A DNA stretch of 64,000 nucleotides from Linanthus parryae (taxonomy: Eukaryota > Streptophyta > Magnoliopsida > Ericales > Polemoniaceae): assembly GCA_023055425.1 (NCBI GenBank), contig JALGPY010000010.1:50962165-51026164 (forward strand), in the 5' to 3' direction. The notes beneath the pieces are model-generated. The model was not told the origin of the DNA, made no database searches, and was given only the letters and a program-made list of their open reading frames with translations. The position numbers were made by a program, and so were the translations under genes. Below are positions 24,186 to 34,023 of this stretch, one piece after another (position 1 is the stretch's first letter; each line of letters begins with the position of its first letter).

Positions 24186-24381
24186 ACGGCGCCCTTTTTT
24201 CTCACCTCAAAAAAATTCCCTGCCATTTTTTTGTTACCTAATTTTAACGCAAGTCATGAAAAAATACGAAATGTGACATTTAGTTACCATAAAATAAATT
24301 TGTAACAAAAAAGAAACATATAGTTACGAAATTATGTTCGAAACAAAAAAATCGTAACAAATGTAGTAAATTCTTGTAGTG
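24186..24381 (-). repeat. CACTA terminal and subterminal repeats
   Basis: Ends at 24381 with the terminal repeat CACTACAAGAA (minus strand), then at least four GTTAC/GTAAC-type short repeats in both orientations over about 190 bp. Such subterminal arrays are where CACTA-encoded proteins bind in characterised elements. Confidence 0.6.
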
Positions 24382-24898
24382 ATCTGAGCTCGCGTTTCCC
24401 CCGATTAAGTCAAACAAACCTCAAAATTCTCCGTTTCCATGAAATCCTGAATCTCTTTAGGCATGCCATCGTGAAACGGGAAACGTTTCTCTACATTAGG
24501 CCCATTAAACACACTCTCGAACTTGTTATACTTAGCATGCGCATCAACACATATAAGCTTATAGTTGCAATAATCTTTATTCTCACGATCAAAATCAGCA
24601 CTCGGTCTAGATGACTTCTCTTCACTCGCTTCAGACATAACTTCGGGCTCCCCTTGCTCTAACCTAACAGGGTCCGCTGAGCCTGGTGAAACAATGCTCC
24701 CCGTAACCCAAAATGTGGCAGTCTCCTCTAGGTCGGAATATGCTACCCTCATCTCTCTCATGTCCCCCTCGGGGTCATACTCATCCCCGCTATCACTCAC
24801 CACTTTCCATTTCTTATTCTTTCCCCCCGAAACTATTCTGCTCGTGCTACACTCTTACATTTAGCTACGGGTTTACCCTTATTTTTCCGACCCGGCAT
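24382..24898 (-). pseudogene. Post-pol ORF of gypsy F, N-terminal part
   Basis: The frame appears to begin MPGRKNKGKPVAKCKSVARA at 24898 and, after a frameshift near 24810-24840, continues as SDSGDEYDPEGDMREMRVAY, then an acidic Ser-rich stretch, then KYNKFESVFNGPNVEKRFPF and FMETENFEVCLT before a stop and the CACTA edge. A basic start, an acidic low-complexity linker and then a K/F-rich domain start resemble plant proteins annotated as Transposase_32 in Athila-type elements. The remaining part is at 18956-19746. It is a relic; the family label is inference from pattern. Confidence 0.5.
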
Positions 24899-26228
24899 TG
24901 GTACAAGAAAGTAGCACAAAACTTGGGAAATAAAATTACACTACGTGCACAATGTCAGGAGGTGTATTTTAAAAAAATAAAGTACACAATTAGCAGAGCC
25001 CAAATGCCGCAACTAAGCGACAACAATAAAAATTTGGGGTTTTAATCAATGTGCCTAGAATCGATGAACTAAATTGCGAGAGAAAGAATTGTACCTGGTC
25101 ACCCGGAGTTCCGTTCTTACAGGTGCCGTTTTCTGAAAGGGTCGAAAAATTGACCGTTGAATTTTTCCGATTTTTTTCACAATTGAGGACACCCACACGC
25201 TCCTTGTAGTGTCCATGTCAAAACACCACTGAAGAAATCTTCCAATTTGGCCTCAATCTCCTTGAATTTAAGATCTTTCCTTCAAGCCCTAGCTTTTCAC
25301 TTCACTGATTTTTACCACCAAACACACCCTTAAGATGAGTACCCTACCAGCCCCTTACTCCGCTACGGTGCACCGGAATGTTATGGTAGTGGTGGTTTGG
25401 ATTAGCTTGGATGGGCAGCAGTGATGGGGGAGAAATAATAGAAAGAAAGGGCGATGGGATGAAGGAGAAGAAGTGTTGTGATTTTGTTTGATCGTATGTA
25501 AGGGGTATGTACACAAAATATTGGGTTGTTGGCATAAATACCACCCAAAATTTAAATAAGACACAAAAATCCCCCCTTTTGGACCAAACTGAAACTGGCA
25601 ATCTTTAAGTAGGTCGTGCGACCTCAGGGAGTTAGTGAACAGGTCGTGCGACCTAGTAAATCAGGTTGTGCGACCTATGATCAAACTGCAAGTATTCTGC
25701 GCATTTCCCGACGTGTTGTTTTTTGAATTTTGAACTTGTAACAGCTCACAACAAGTCGAAACATGAGATTTTCACCTCCACACTTGGGTCCCGACACGTC
25801 GTCTCACAAATTAGACCGGGCGACACATGATCTCGGTACTTTTGCCATTTCCGGATGCTTTTGATGCTTTCTCTTCACCTAAACAGCCAAATGGCCATAA
25901 CTTTCGTGTCCAGACTCCGATGCATGCGATCCACATATTAACTGAAAGCTTTTGACCACCCCCACAAATGGCACACTTCAATTCAGCTCACAGTCTTGTT
26001 TTCAAGAAGTCACCTCGTAATCCATGGTATTGTGTCAGATTTCTCGCCTTTTCACTACATTCTTCACGTGAATCAAGACGGCGATTTCGGATAGGCGCTC
26101 CTCCCCAGGTACGTGTGTCGAGTAAGTGTTGGAATGGCATCCTCTACCAAATTCCTCATTCCGGATTCCGATAAGCATTTTGGACTGATTTTTCTCGATC
26201 TTCGTGATATTCTTCATGCGCGCATCAG
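24899..26228 (-). other. Untranslated region between pol and post-pol ORF of gypsy F
   Basis: No coding domain. Open frames at 25344-25601 and 25968-26174 lack any recognisable motif. It contains three palindrome copies (25611-25676) that also occur in F's LTR. Confidence 0.5.
25611..25676. repeat. Palindrome cluster AGGTCGTGCGACCT (3 copies)
   Basis: Copies at 25611-25624 and 25641-25654 are identical and perfectly self-complementary except for the central TG; the third, 25663-25676, has one change (AGGTTGTG). The same motif occurs seven times in F's LTR at 43687-43888. Confidence 0.85.
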
Positions 26229-26650
26229 GACGGGGGATCCGGAATAGGGCTTCCAGCTAGAATTGATGCACACACTCATTGGAAATATTAGTCCAACTCT
26301 CTCGAACCTCTCAAATTAAATAAAGAAAAATTACATATATACAAGAAGTATTTAAAATCCTACACCAAAACAATAAATAGGTTGGGTTGCATCCCAACAA
26401 GCGCTTTGTAATTTAAGGTCGACGGCCCGACCTAGTTACCTCAAAGTGTGTCCAATAATAGAAGTCGATTGGAGCCACTCAATGACTCCAATGACATTCC
26501 CGTCCACATATGGCGTCAAGATGGGGGATCCGGAATAGGCCTTCCACCTAGAATTCCTGCACACACTCATTGGAAATATTAGTCCCACTCTCTCGCACCT
26601 CTCAAAATAAATAAAGAAAAATAACATATATACAAACAGTATTTAAAATC
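26229..26650. repeat. Direct repeat of about 130 bp in the 3' UTR of gypsy F
   Basis: The unit starting GGGGGATCCGGAATAGG at 26232 recurs at 26523 (spacing 291), and both continue through CACACACTCATTGGAAATAT to TATTTAAAATCCTA. The copies differ at scattered bases. Between them lies the GGTCGGGCCGTCGACC phrase (minus strand) common to the pol end of D, E and F. Confidence 0.85.
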
Positions 26651-27640
26651 CTAAACTAAAACCTAGCGTTGAAGACCAACACCTTCTATCCCATTCTGAA
26701 ATCTCACGGGATGATGTGTTGTCATGCCATTGCTTGGTTCTTTCTTTGCAAATCTCAACACTCTGATATGCAATCAATATGAATTCTTCCAACTCAAGCA
26801 ACGCCTGTTTCCTTTGCTCAAAAGAGAGATTAGCATCCAAGTTGATCTTCTTCAGCGCCAAAAACGCCTTGTTCTCAAGTTCCATCGGGAGATGGCAAGA
26901 CTTCCCTAAAACTAGCTGGTAGGGAGACATGCCCAAGGGGGTCTTGTATGCAGTCCTATATGCCCATAGACAGTCATCCAATTGTAGGGACCAATATATG
27001 CGTCCTGGATTTACTGTCTTCTCTAGAATTCCCTTGATCTCTCGATTAGACACTTCAGCTTGCCTATTTGACTGCGGATGATTGGCCAGTGATTTTTTGT
27101 GTATCTTCACCCCATATTTTCTCAAGACATTGGCGAAGATCCTGTTCACAAAGTGTGTCCCTTCATCACTAATATAGGCCATGGGTATCCCAAACCGCGT
27201 AAATATATTCTTGCGCACAAACCTTTCAACAGTACCTCCATCGTTCTATGGACATGCCAACGCCTCCACCCACTTGGTCACATAATCCACAGCTAGCCAG
27301 ATATAAAGATTACCAAGAGACGAGGGGAATGGCCCCATAAAATTAGTACCCGAGACATCAAATGGCTCTACCTCCAACACGAAATTTTGAGGCATCTCAT
27401 TGAGGATAGAAATATTGCCGGTTCTCTTAAACTCGTCACACTGCTGCACAAACAGATGAGCATCCTTATGCAATGTGGGCCAATATAAAAAACTCTGAAG
27501 TACCTTGGCTACTGTACGCAACTTGCCAAAATTTCCCCATAGTTCAACTCGTGGTAGTGTCTAATAATTTCCAATGTGCCCGGCGGTTCTACACATCTCC
27601 GCAATACATTATCTGCTACCACCTTGAACAGATTGATATC
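26643..27640 (-). pseudogene. pol: Gypsy integrase, element F
   Basis: Minus-strand integrase of a Ty3/gypsy element. Upstream (27246-27521) are the zinc-finger side and start of the core: [35 protein letters not shown] and the first catalytic block [16 protein letters not shown] frameshift near 27240 precedes the long frame 26643-27218 with [16 protein letters not shown] (second acidic residue), [16 protein letters not shown] (third, Glu) and [19 protein letters not shown], then helices and WHD. No chromodomain follows. The three acidic positions are still there, but the frameshift separates the first from the other two. Very similar to the integrase of element E at 56926-57927. Confidence 0.85.
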
Positions 27641-29319
27641 ATACCATAAATATTGACGTGCATCTGCAAAGAATTTGTTCTCTAGTGTGAGGACATGTAT
27701 TTGGGGACTATGTTGAGCGCCTCGAAGTTTGCCAAGTCAGCAAACAAAGGCACATCTATGACCACTACCATAAGATGTTCATCTGGAAATTCCTCTCTGA
27801 TAGGAACCTCCTCATGCTTCTCATTCTCTTACCTAGGTAAGTGATCCACAACAACATTCTCCAACCCTTTCTTGTCATTGATCTCTATATCAAATTATTG
27901 CATCAAAAGTACCCACCGGATCAATCTTGGCTTTACATCCTTCTTGGTGATAAGATACTTGAGGGAGGCATGGTCGGTAAAGATTGTCACCTAAGAACCT
28001 AAAAGATACGGCCGAAACTTGTCCAATGGAAAAATAATAGCTAACATTTATGTCTCAGTGGTAGCATAATTTACCTATGCATTGTTCAAAGTTCGGCTAG
28101 CATAACATATGACATGAGACACCTTATCTTTCCGCTTTCCCAGAACTGCTCGCACCGCATAGTCACTCGCATCACACATAAGCTTAAACGGTATGTTTCA
28201 GTTTGGAGTAGTGATGATGGGTGCGCTAATTAGCTTGTCCTTGAGAAAATCAAAAGCTAATCTGCACTCTGCATTAAAATCGAATTATGCATCTTACTCG
28301 AGCAAGCCACACAAAGGCTTTGTGATCTTCGAGAAGTCTCTAATGAAGCGCCGACAAAAGCATGCATGTCCCAAGAAACTCCTTACCATTTGAAAGAATT
28401 AAGGTAGGGAAGCTTCTCAATCACCTCAATCATGGCTCTATCCAGCTCTAAACCTTTGCTGGAGATCTTGTGCCCCAAAAAAATGCCCTCAGTAAGCATG
28501 AAGGGACACTTCTCCAAGTTGAGCACAAAGTTGGTGTCAATGAATCTATCCACTACACGGGTCAGTTGCTGCAACAAGTCTTCAAACCCATCACCATATA
28601 ACGAGAAGTCTACCATGAATACTTCAAACGTCTGCTCCATCATATCAGAGAAGATCGACATCATGCACCTCTGAAAAGTAGCAGATTCATTGCATAACCC
28701 GAAAGGCATGCGCCTTAAAGGAAACGTCCCATAGGGACATGTGAATATCGTCCTCTCATGATCTGCTGGCTCAATGGCAATCTTATTGTACCCAGAGTAC
28801 CCATCAAGAAAGTAGTAGTGCGAGTGGTGAGCCAGCCTATCAAGAATTTGATCAACGAATGGGAGGGGGAAGTGATCCCTCAAAGTGGCATCATTGAGTT
28901 TGGGGTAATCCATGCAAACTCTCCACCTAGTAACAGTACGGGTAGCAATTTGATCACCTTTCTCCCCTTACACCACAGTAATACCTCCCTTATTAGGAAC
29001 ATACAACCCCGGGCTAGTCCATATGCTGTCTGAAATCGGTTAGATGATGCCCGCCTCCAATAATTTAAGCACTTCTGTCTTCACCACATCTTCATATGAG
29101 AGTTGCGGCGGCGCATAAATTGGACCACTGGCTTCCTATCCTCCATAAGTCGGATCTGGTGTTGGTAAACTGTGGGGCTGATCCCGTTGATATCTGCTAT
29201 GGTCCGTCCCAGAGTTGCCTTTCTTCCCTAAAAAACCTCTAGTAGCTGCTTCTACTGTTCCTTGTCCAAACAAGCAGAAAAAATCAGAGGTAAAGTTTCA
29301 TTAGAACCCAAATAAAAAT
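27641..29319 (-). pseudogene. pol: Gypsy reverse transcriptase and RNase H, element F
   Basis: RT is clearest at 28383-28913: LNDATLRDHFPLPFVDQIL, YYFLDGYSGYNKIAIEP, TFPLRRMPFGLCNESATFQ and then VFMVDFSLYGDGFEDLL, where family members have two Asp after a hydrophobic-Met pair; here one catalytic Asp is Val. It goes on with LNLEKCPFMLTEGIFLGHKI. RNase H (about 27840-28380) reads LMCDASDYAVRAVLGKRKD, VICYASRTLNN and [15 protein letters not shown] with stops between them. The part just right of RT (28914-29319) is the protease-RT linker with stops and joins the copia C insertion at 29320. Confidence 0.85.
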
Positions 29320-29324
29320 ATTTC
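29320..29324. repeat. Target-site duplication of copia C, left copy (ATTTC)
   Basis: ATTTC directly before the TG of the 5' LTR; the identical ATTTC directly follows the 3' LTR at 39906-39910. Confidence 0.9.
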
Positions 29325-30815
29325 TGTTGACTCAAAGACCCTTAAGTGTGTTTTGAGAAGTAACTGGTTTGAGTGATGAAAGACAAAGACAAAGCATTTC
29401 GGATGCTCCAAGGCCTTGAGATACTGACAGAGCTTCAAAGTCTTGAGAGTAGCTTTATTGTGCTGAATATTCTAACAATCTTGTGTTGCAGATTGGCTAT
29501 CTGATTATATATATCAGAGATTTGCTGCAAATACTTCTGTTTTATATTCTCTATATATCTAACACAATTGTAGATATCCTGATCAGGGAGAATCAAAGAT
29601 TTATGGTCTTAACTTTGAAGACTATGAAGCATGTTCAGAGCTTCAAGGCCTTGAGATATGACTTGAGCTGCTGACAGCTTTACATAATTAATTTGATTCT
29701 TTCTTGCAGGTTTTGATCTTTATTATTGTGATTGTTTAATGACTTCTAAGAGTATTAAACTAGTTTATCTTGAGTTATATGTTTCAAAAGTTAATCTGAT
29801 TTTTGTTTTATTCATTTATCTAGTTTTTATTTTATAAACTGGAAATCCAAACAGACTTAGTGCTATTATATTTCTAGATTTTGTTGTTTCTATGTTTTAA
29901 TGTTGTTGCAGTTTGTTAAACGTGCAAATGCAATCTGAATAAACTCCAACGAATATCTACTCAGAGCTGTTTGAATTGCAGGTGAAAAAGGAAGAGGATT
30001 TGTAGGAACTGAGATCCTAAAATATCTCATTCAGTTGCAGTGAGTAGATAGAAGACTGGTTTGAATTTTGAAGGAAAAGGAGGCTTGCAGAAAAACTGAA
30101 AGAGGTGTGGAATATTAGTGGGAGATCAAAAATTCAAACACACGGTCATTCAAGCTTCAATTCCAGACTTCAGAAGATCAATCATTCCAGTTTCCAGAAG
30201 AACACATCCAGGCCTTCACAAGCTTTTTCTTCTACTTTGTTCTTCTTCTGTTTTGTAAGCTGCTTATCTTTTGTATATCTAAAACCTCACTAAACCTAGT
30301 GGTTGGTTTTTCAAGTGAACAACAAGAGGTTCTTGTTAGATCAATAGTTAGAAGCTGATACTAGATAGGTTTGGAACCACAAGCTGTATAGGTGTAAGGG
30401 AAATTACTTAGGCTTCAAGATCTAGGGCTGTTTCTGTGTGAGTAATAAGAAGTGTTTGCCAATCCTTGTGGGATTAGATCCCTCAGGCAGAGATTAGGTC
30501 CATTGGGACTGAAATCTGTAAATTTCATTGTGTTCTTTACTTTACAGTTTTGTTATTTTCTGTTGCACACAACTCAAATCAAACTAGGGTTTATAAGCTG
30601 TTCAGAACTGGTTAGAGTTCAAGGCCTTGAATCTTTCTATTTTGCCTTTGAAAGTTTCTGACTGTTTTCTAAAATCTCAAGGCCTTGAGATTTGAGTTTC
30701 TCACAAAGTTAATTAGTTAAAATCTGTGTTTTGCAAAAAGTTTTCAGCCTCTATCAACCCCCCCCCCCTTCTAGAGTATTTAGGTCGTGTATTTAGTTTA
30801 CATTACACACTTTCA
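29325..30815 (+). repeat. 5' LTR of copia C
   Basis: 1491 bp, TGTTGACTCAAAGACCC to CACTTTCA. It contains CAAGGCCTTG palindromes (near 29410, 29643, 30621 and 30674) and a C tract at about 30758-30769. It carries a stretch of about 32 bp near 30012-30045 that is missing from the 3' LTR. Confidence 0.9.
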
Positions 30816-30817
30816 AT

Positions 30818-30829
30818 TGGTATCATAAC
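30818..30829 (+). other. Primer-binding site of copia C (decayed Met-tRNA type)
   Basis: TGGTATCATAAC two bases after the LTR; it differs at two positions from the usual TGGTATCAGAGC. Confidence 0.8.
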
Positions 30830-30859
30830 TTGGGTCACTAATATAGATCTAACAATCTT

Positions 30860-32640
30860 GTGACTATGAGTAATGTAGGAGATGGTGGATTCTCACAAGG
30901 AAGGGTAGCGAACAGACCTCCATTGTTCTGTGGTGATAACTTCATGCACTGGAAGGCATTGATGAAGATGTTCATCATAGATCAAGACATGGAACTGTGG
31001 TCAATAGTTCAGAATGGTCCTCATGAGTACTACACTACCATAGATGGAGTCAGATGTATCAAGTCTGAGGAAAATCTCTCAGTTACTGAACTAGAGAAGG
31101 TATCAAAAAATTACAAGGCTATGAATCTGTTATACTGTGCTCTTAATGCAGATGAGTTCAACAGAGTGTCAAATTGCAAAAGTGTCAAATAAGTATGGGA
31201 CAAACTTGTTGTGACATATGAAGGGACAAGCATGGTTAAACAGACCAAAATCAACATACTTCTGAGGCAATATGAGATGTTCAAGATGAACGTAGATGAG
31301 ACCATTAAGGATATGTTCAAAAGATTCACTAATGTGGTGAATAATCTGGAGTCATTGGGAAAGAAGTTTTCAAATGAGGAAAAGTTCAGGAAAATTCTTA
31401 GAAGCTTGCCAAAATCCAAGTGGGAGTCAAAGACAACAGCCATTGAGGAAGCTCAGGTTTTAAGTCTTCTTCAGCTAGATGATCCACAAGGAAAGCTGCT
31501 CACACATGAAATGTCTATGAAGGATGTAGAAGGTGATCTGAGTGAAAACATCAAGAACATAGCAATCAAGGCCAAAGACAGTAAAAAATCTCAAAGCCTT
31601 GAGACTGAAGATGAGCATAATGATGAAAAGTCTTTAGCATTGATCTTCAAGGCCTTGTCCAGGATTCTCAAGAAGAAAAGAAACTCTGGTAACAGGGACG
31701 ACAACAGAGAGAGATCAAGACCGTCAAGCAGCAAGGACTACAAAGGTAAGTCTTCATCACAGTAACATAAAACTAAAGTAATGAATTGTTTTGAGTGTGG
31801 TGATGCAGATCATTTAGTAACGGATTGTCCAAAAAATAAGAAGAAAAGGAACTTTCAAAAGAAAGACAGTGACAACAGAAGGAAAGAAGATCAATAAAAT
31901 TTGTGCTTCATGGCCAAACATGATGAAGAAAAGTCATCAGACAGACATATTGAGGAAATGGTAAAAAATCTTCTTGCTAGTCCTTCTGATGTACTTCCTG
32001 AAATTCTCAAGAGTATGTTTTTAAATGAGGAAAGTTATAGACATGAGATTTCTTCTTTAAAGATTAAGATTCATGAGCAGGTATAAGAAAACCTGGACCT
32101 AGTTTTTACCAACAAAACTGTTGAAGTTTATAAGACAAAAATTGAAAAGGACTTCAAGGCCTTGGACAGCACGTTCAAAGCCTTGAAGGCTCAGATAAAA
32201 GAGATTGTTGATCGAAACACTATTTTAACTGAAAGATATGCTGATCTAAAGACTCATTCTGAGAATTTAGAACAACAAATCTATTCTTTGACTGAGAAAC
32301 TTCAAGAGTCTAAAATGGTCCTAGCTAGTTTTACAGGCTCATAACATAATCTAAATCTCATTATTGGAGGAAGTCTGAAATCAATGCATAAAAGTGGGAT
32401 TGGCTATAATCCAAATTTTCCAAAGAAAAGTCAAACTACTTTTGTCAAATCTAGTAGAAGACTTTCTCCAAAGTGTCATTACTGTGGAAAAATTGGTCAA
32501 ATCAGATTAACTTCTCCCTTCAGAAGATCAGAACCTCACATTAGGAGGAATACTTATCCTTATCAGCTTAAGGGACAGGTTAGGCAAATTTGAATTCCAA
32601 AAGGAATTAGACCACCAAACATGGCTGATCCTGAGTATGA
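30860..32640 (+). pseudogene. gag: Copia gag, element C
   Basis: One frame, broken only by stops, runs the whole length. Order: MSNVGDGGFSQGRVANRPPL, then NFMHWKALMKMFI (UBN2/DUF4219-type capsid start); VWDKLVVTYEGTSMVKQTKI; MFKMNVDETIKDMFKRFTN and ILRSLPKSKWESK (31211-31765); a CCHC zinc knuckle CFECGDADHLVTDC near 31783; NLCFMAKHDEE; a predicted coiled coil (32025-32330); and a second, incomplete knuckle CHYCGKIGQ. In-frame stops fall at about 31190, 31763, 31895, 32084 and 32342. The palindrome motif lies inside the coding part and is translated as FKAL/KALK (31645, 32150-32190). Gag packages the RNA genome into particles. Confidence 0.9.
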
Positions 32641-32659
32641 CTCTAAGTTCTGCACTTGG

Positions 32660-33041
32660 TCTAACAGCCTGTCGAGGCAATGATTTACTTTTGCAGGATG
32701 TCACCAAGGCCTTGAAAGATCAGAAATGGATATTAGACAGTTGATGTTCCAGACATATGAGTGGAAAGAAATCTCTCTTTACTGATCTTATAGAAAAATC
32801 TGGAGGAACAATCACACTTGGTGACCAAGCAAAATGCTATATTAATGATATAGGTAGTATTGGTAATGGTTCTACCAACCCTATCTCCGATGTTTATCTT
32901 GTGGATGGAATTAAGTATAATCTGCTTAGTATCTCTCAGTTATGTGATAAAGGTTATAAAGCTATATTTGACAAAGAGAAATGTGTGGTGCAAGATGAGA
33001 AATTTGGAGGTTGCATACTCACTGCTTCTAGTATTCTATGA
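32660..33041 (+). pseudogene. pol: Copia protease, element C
   Basis: Aspartic protease region following gag after a frameshift. It reads DLLLQDVTKALKDQKWILDS, then a TGA codon (32742-32744) exactly at the catalytic motif, then CSRHMSGKKSLF, GGTITLGDQAKC, ISDVYLVDGIKYNLLSISQL and a terminal AYSL-like GGCILTASSIL. The stop replaces the residue after DS in the D-S/T-G active site, so protease activity is lost. The rest is well preserved for the family, including the LLSISQL block. A frame change follows before integrase. Confidence 0.85.
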
Positions 33042-34023
33042 GTATTATCAGTGTTGCAGGTGACAAGTTAAAATGCCTCAAGGCCTTGAAAGAAGATTCA
33101 AAGCTTTGTCACAGAAAGCTTGGGCATATTAGCATACACACCTTGAATAAACTCATCTCAAAGGATTTGGTAAGAGGATTACCATCACAAAAAATTTTAG
33201 ATGATGAAATTTGCATGGCATGTGTACAAGGTAAGCAAACCAGATGCTCATTCAAGCCAAAGAACTTTGTAAGTACTTCTAGACCCTTAGAACTGTTGCA
33301 TATGGACTTGTGTGGTCCTATGAGAGTTCAGACCCCAAAAGGTAAGACGTATGTGCTTTTTATAGTAGATGATTATTCTAGATTTACTTGGGTGATGTTT
33401 ATTAGAGACAAAACTGAAGCCTTAACTGAATTTTCTAGATTGTGCAAAGAGCTCCAAACTTTGAAAAATTTACCTGTTGCATCCATTAGAAGTGATCATG
33501 GTAGGGAATTTGATAAACTTGACTTTGATTTATTTTGTGCAAAGCATGGTATTTCACACAACTTCTCTGCACCTAGAACTCCACAGCAAAATGGAGTAGT
33601 TGAAAGGAAAAATAGGACACTTGAGGATATGTCAAGAACCATGCTACTTGAAAGTAATTTGCCAAAGTTCTTGTGGGCAGAAGCTGTTAATACTGCCAAT
33701 TATGTGCTAAATAGATGCTTGATTAGACCTATTTTGAAATAGACTCCTTATGAACTGTTTAAATGTAGGAAGCCTAGTGTTTCTTAGTTCAAACCTTTGG
33801 TTGTATTTGTTTTGTGCATAATAATAGTAGAGACAATCTTGGTAAATTTGATGCTTGGAGTGATGAAGGTGTAATTCTTGGATATTCTCAAACTAGCAAA
33901 GCATATAGAGTTTACAATACAAAAACCAAGATTGTGGAAGAAAGTATTCATGTGTATTTTCATGAAAGTACTAAAGATTCTCTGAGTGAAAGTTTTGCAT
34001 ATCTAAATTTTGAACAATCATGA
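33038..34023 (+). pseudogene. pol: Copia integrase, element C
   Basis: Long open frame 33038-33742 with the N-terminal zinc-binding H-H-C-C (CHRKLGHISIHTL ... CMACVQGKQTRC), then the catalytic core: HMDLCGPMRVQTPKGK (first Asp), SIRSDHGREFDKL (second Asp) and PQQNGVVERKNRTLEDM (Glu), followed by FLWAEAVNTANYVLNRCLIR. All three acidic residues are present. A stop after PILK and a frameshift near 33800 precede the C-terminal part (33814-34023: DNLGKFDAWSDEGVILGYS, KAYRVYNTKTKIVEES). It inserts the DNA copy into the host chromosome. Confidence 0.9.

Larger units (their letters stand above)
19747..24381. mobile_element. CACTA-type DNA transposon carrying host gene fragments
   Basis: The right terminus reads CACTACAAGAATTTACTAC on the minus strand, a typical plant CACTA terminal repeat, with subterminal GTTACG/GTAACAAA repeats over 24200-24370. 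It interrupts the post-pol ORF of gypsy F, whose two halves lie on either side. The left edge is inferred from where that ORF resumes; ATC occurs at both edges (19744-19746 and 24382-24384), as expected for a 3-bp target duplication, but the left terminal repeat is poor (only ACTTGAGA). No transposase domain was found, so it is non-autonomous. Confidence 0.55.

Noticed and set aside
25344..25601. Overlapping 85- and 69-codon minus-strand frames
   Set aside because: Low-complexity His/Pro/Ser-rich translation in an untranslated part of gypsy F; no domain.
30105..30293. 62-codon plus-strand frame in the LTR of copia C with a hydrophobic end
   Set aside because: The matching 3' LTR does not keep the frame; it is LTR sequence, not a gene.
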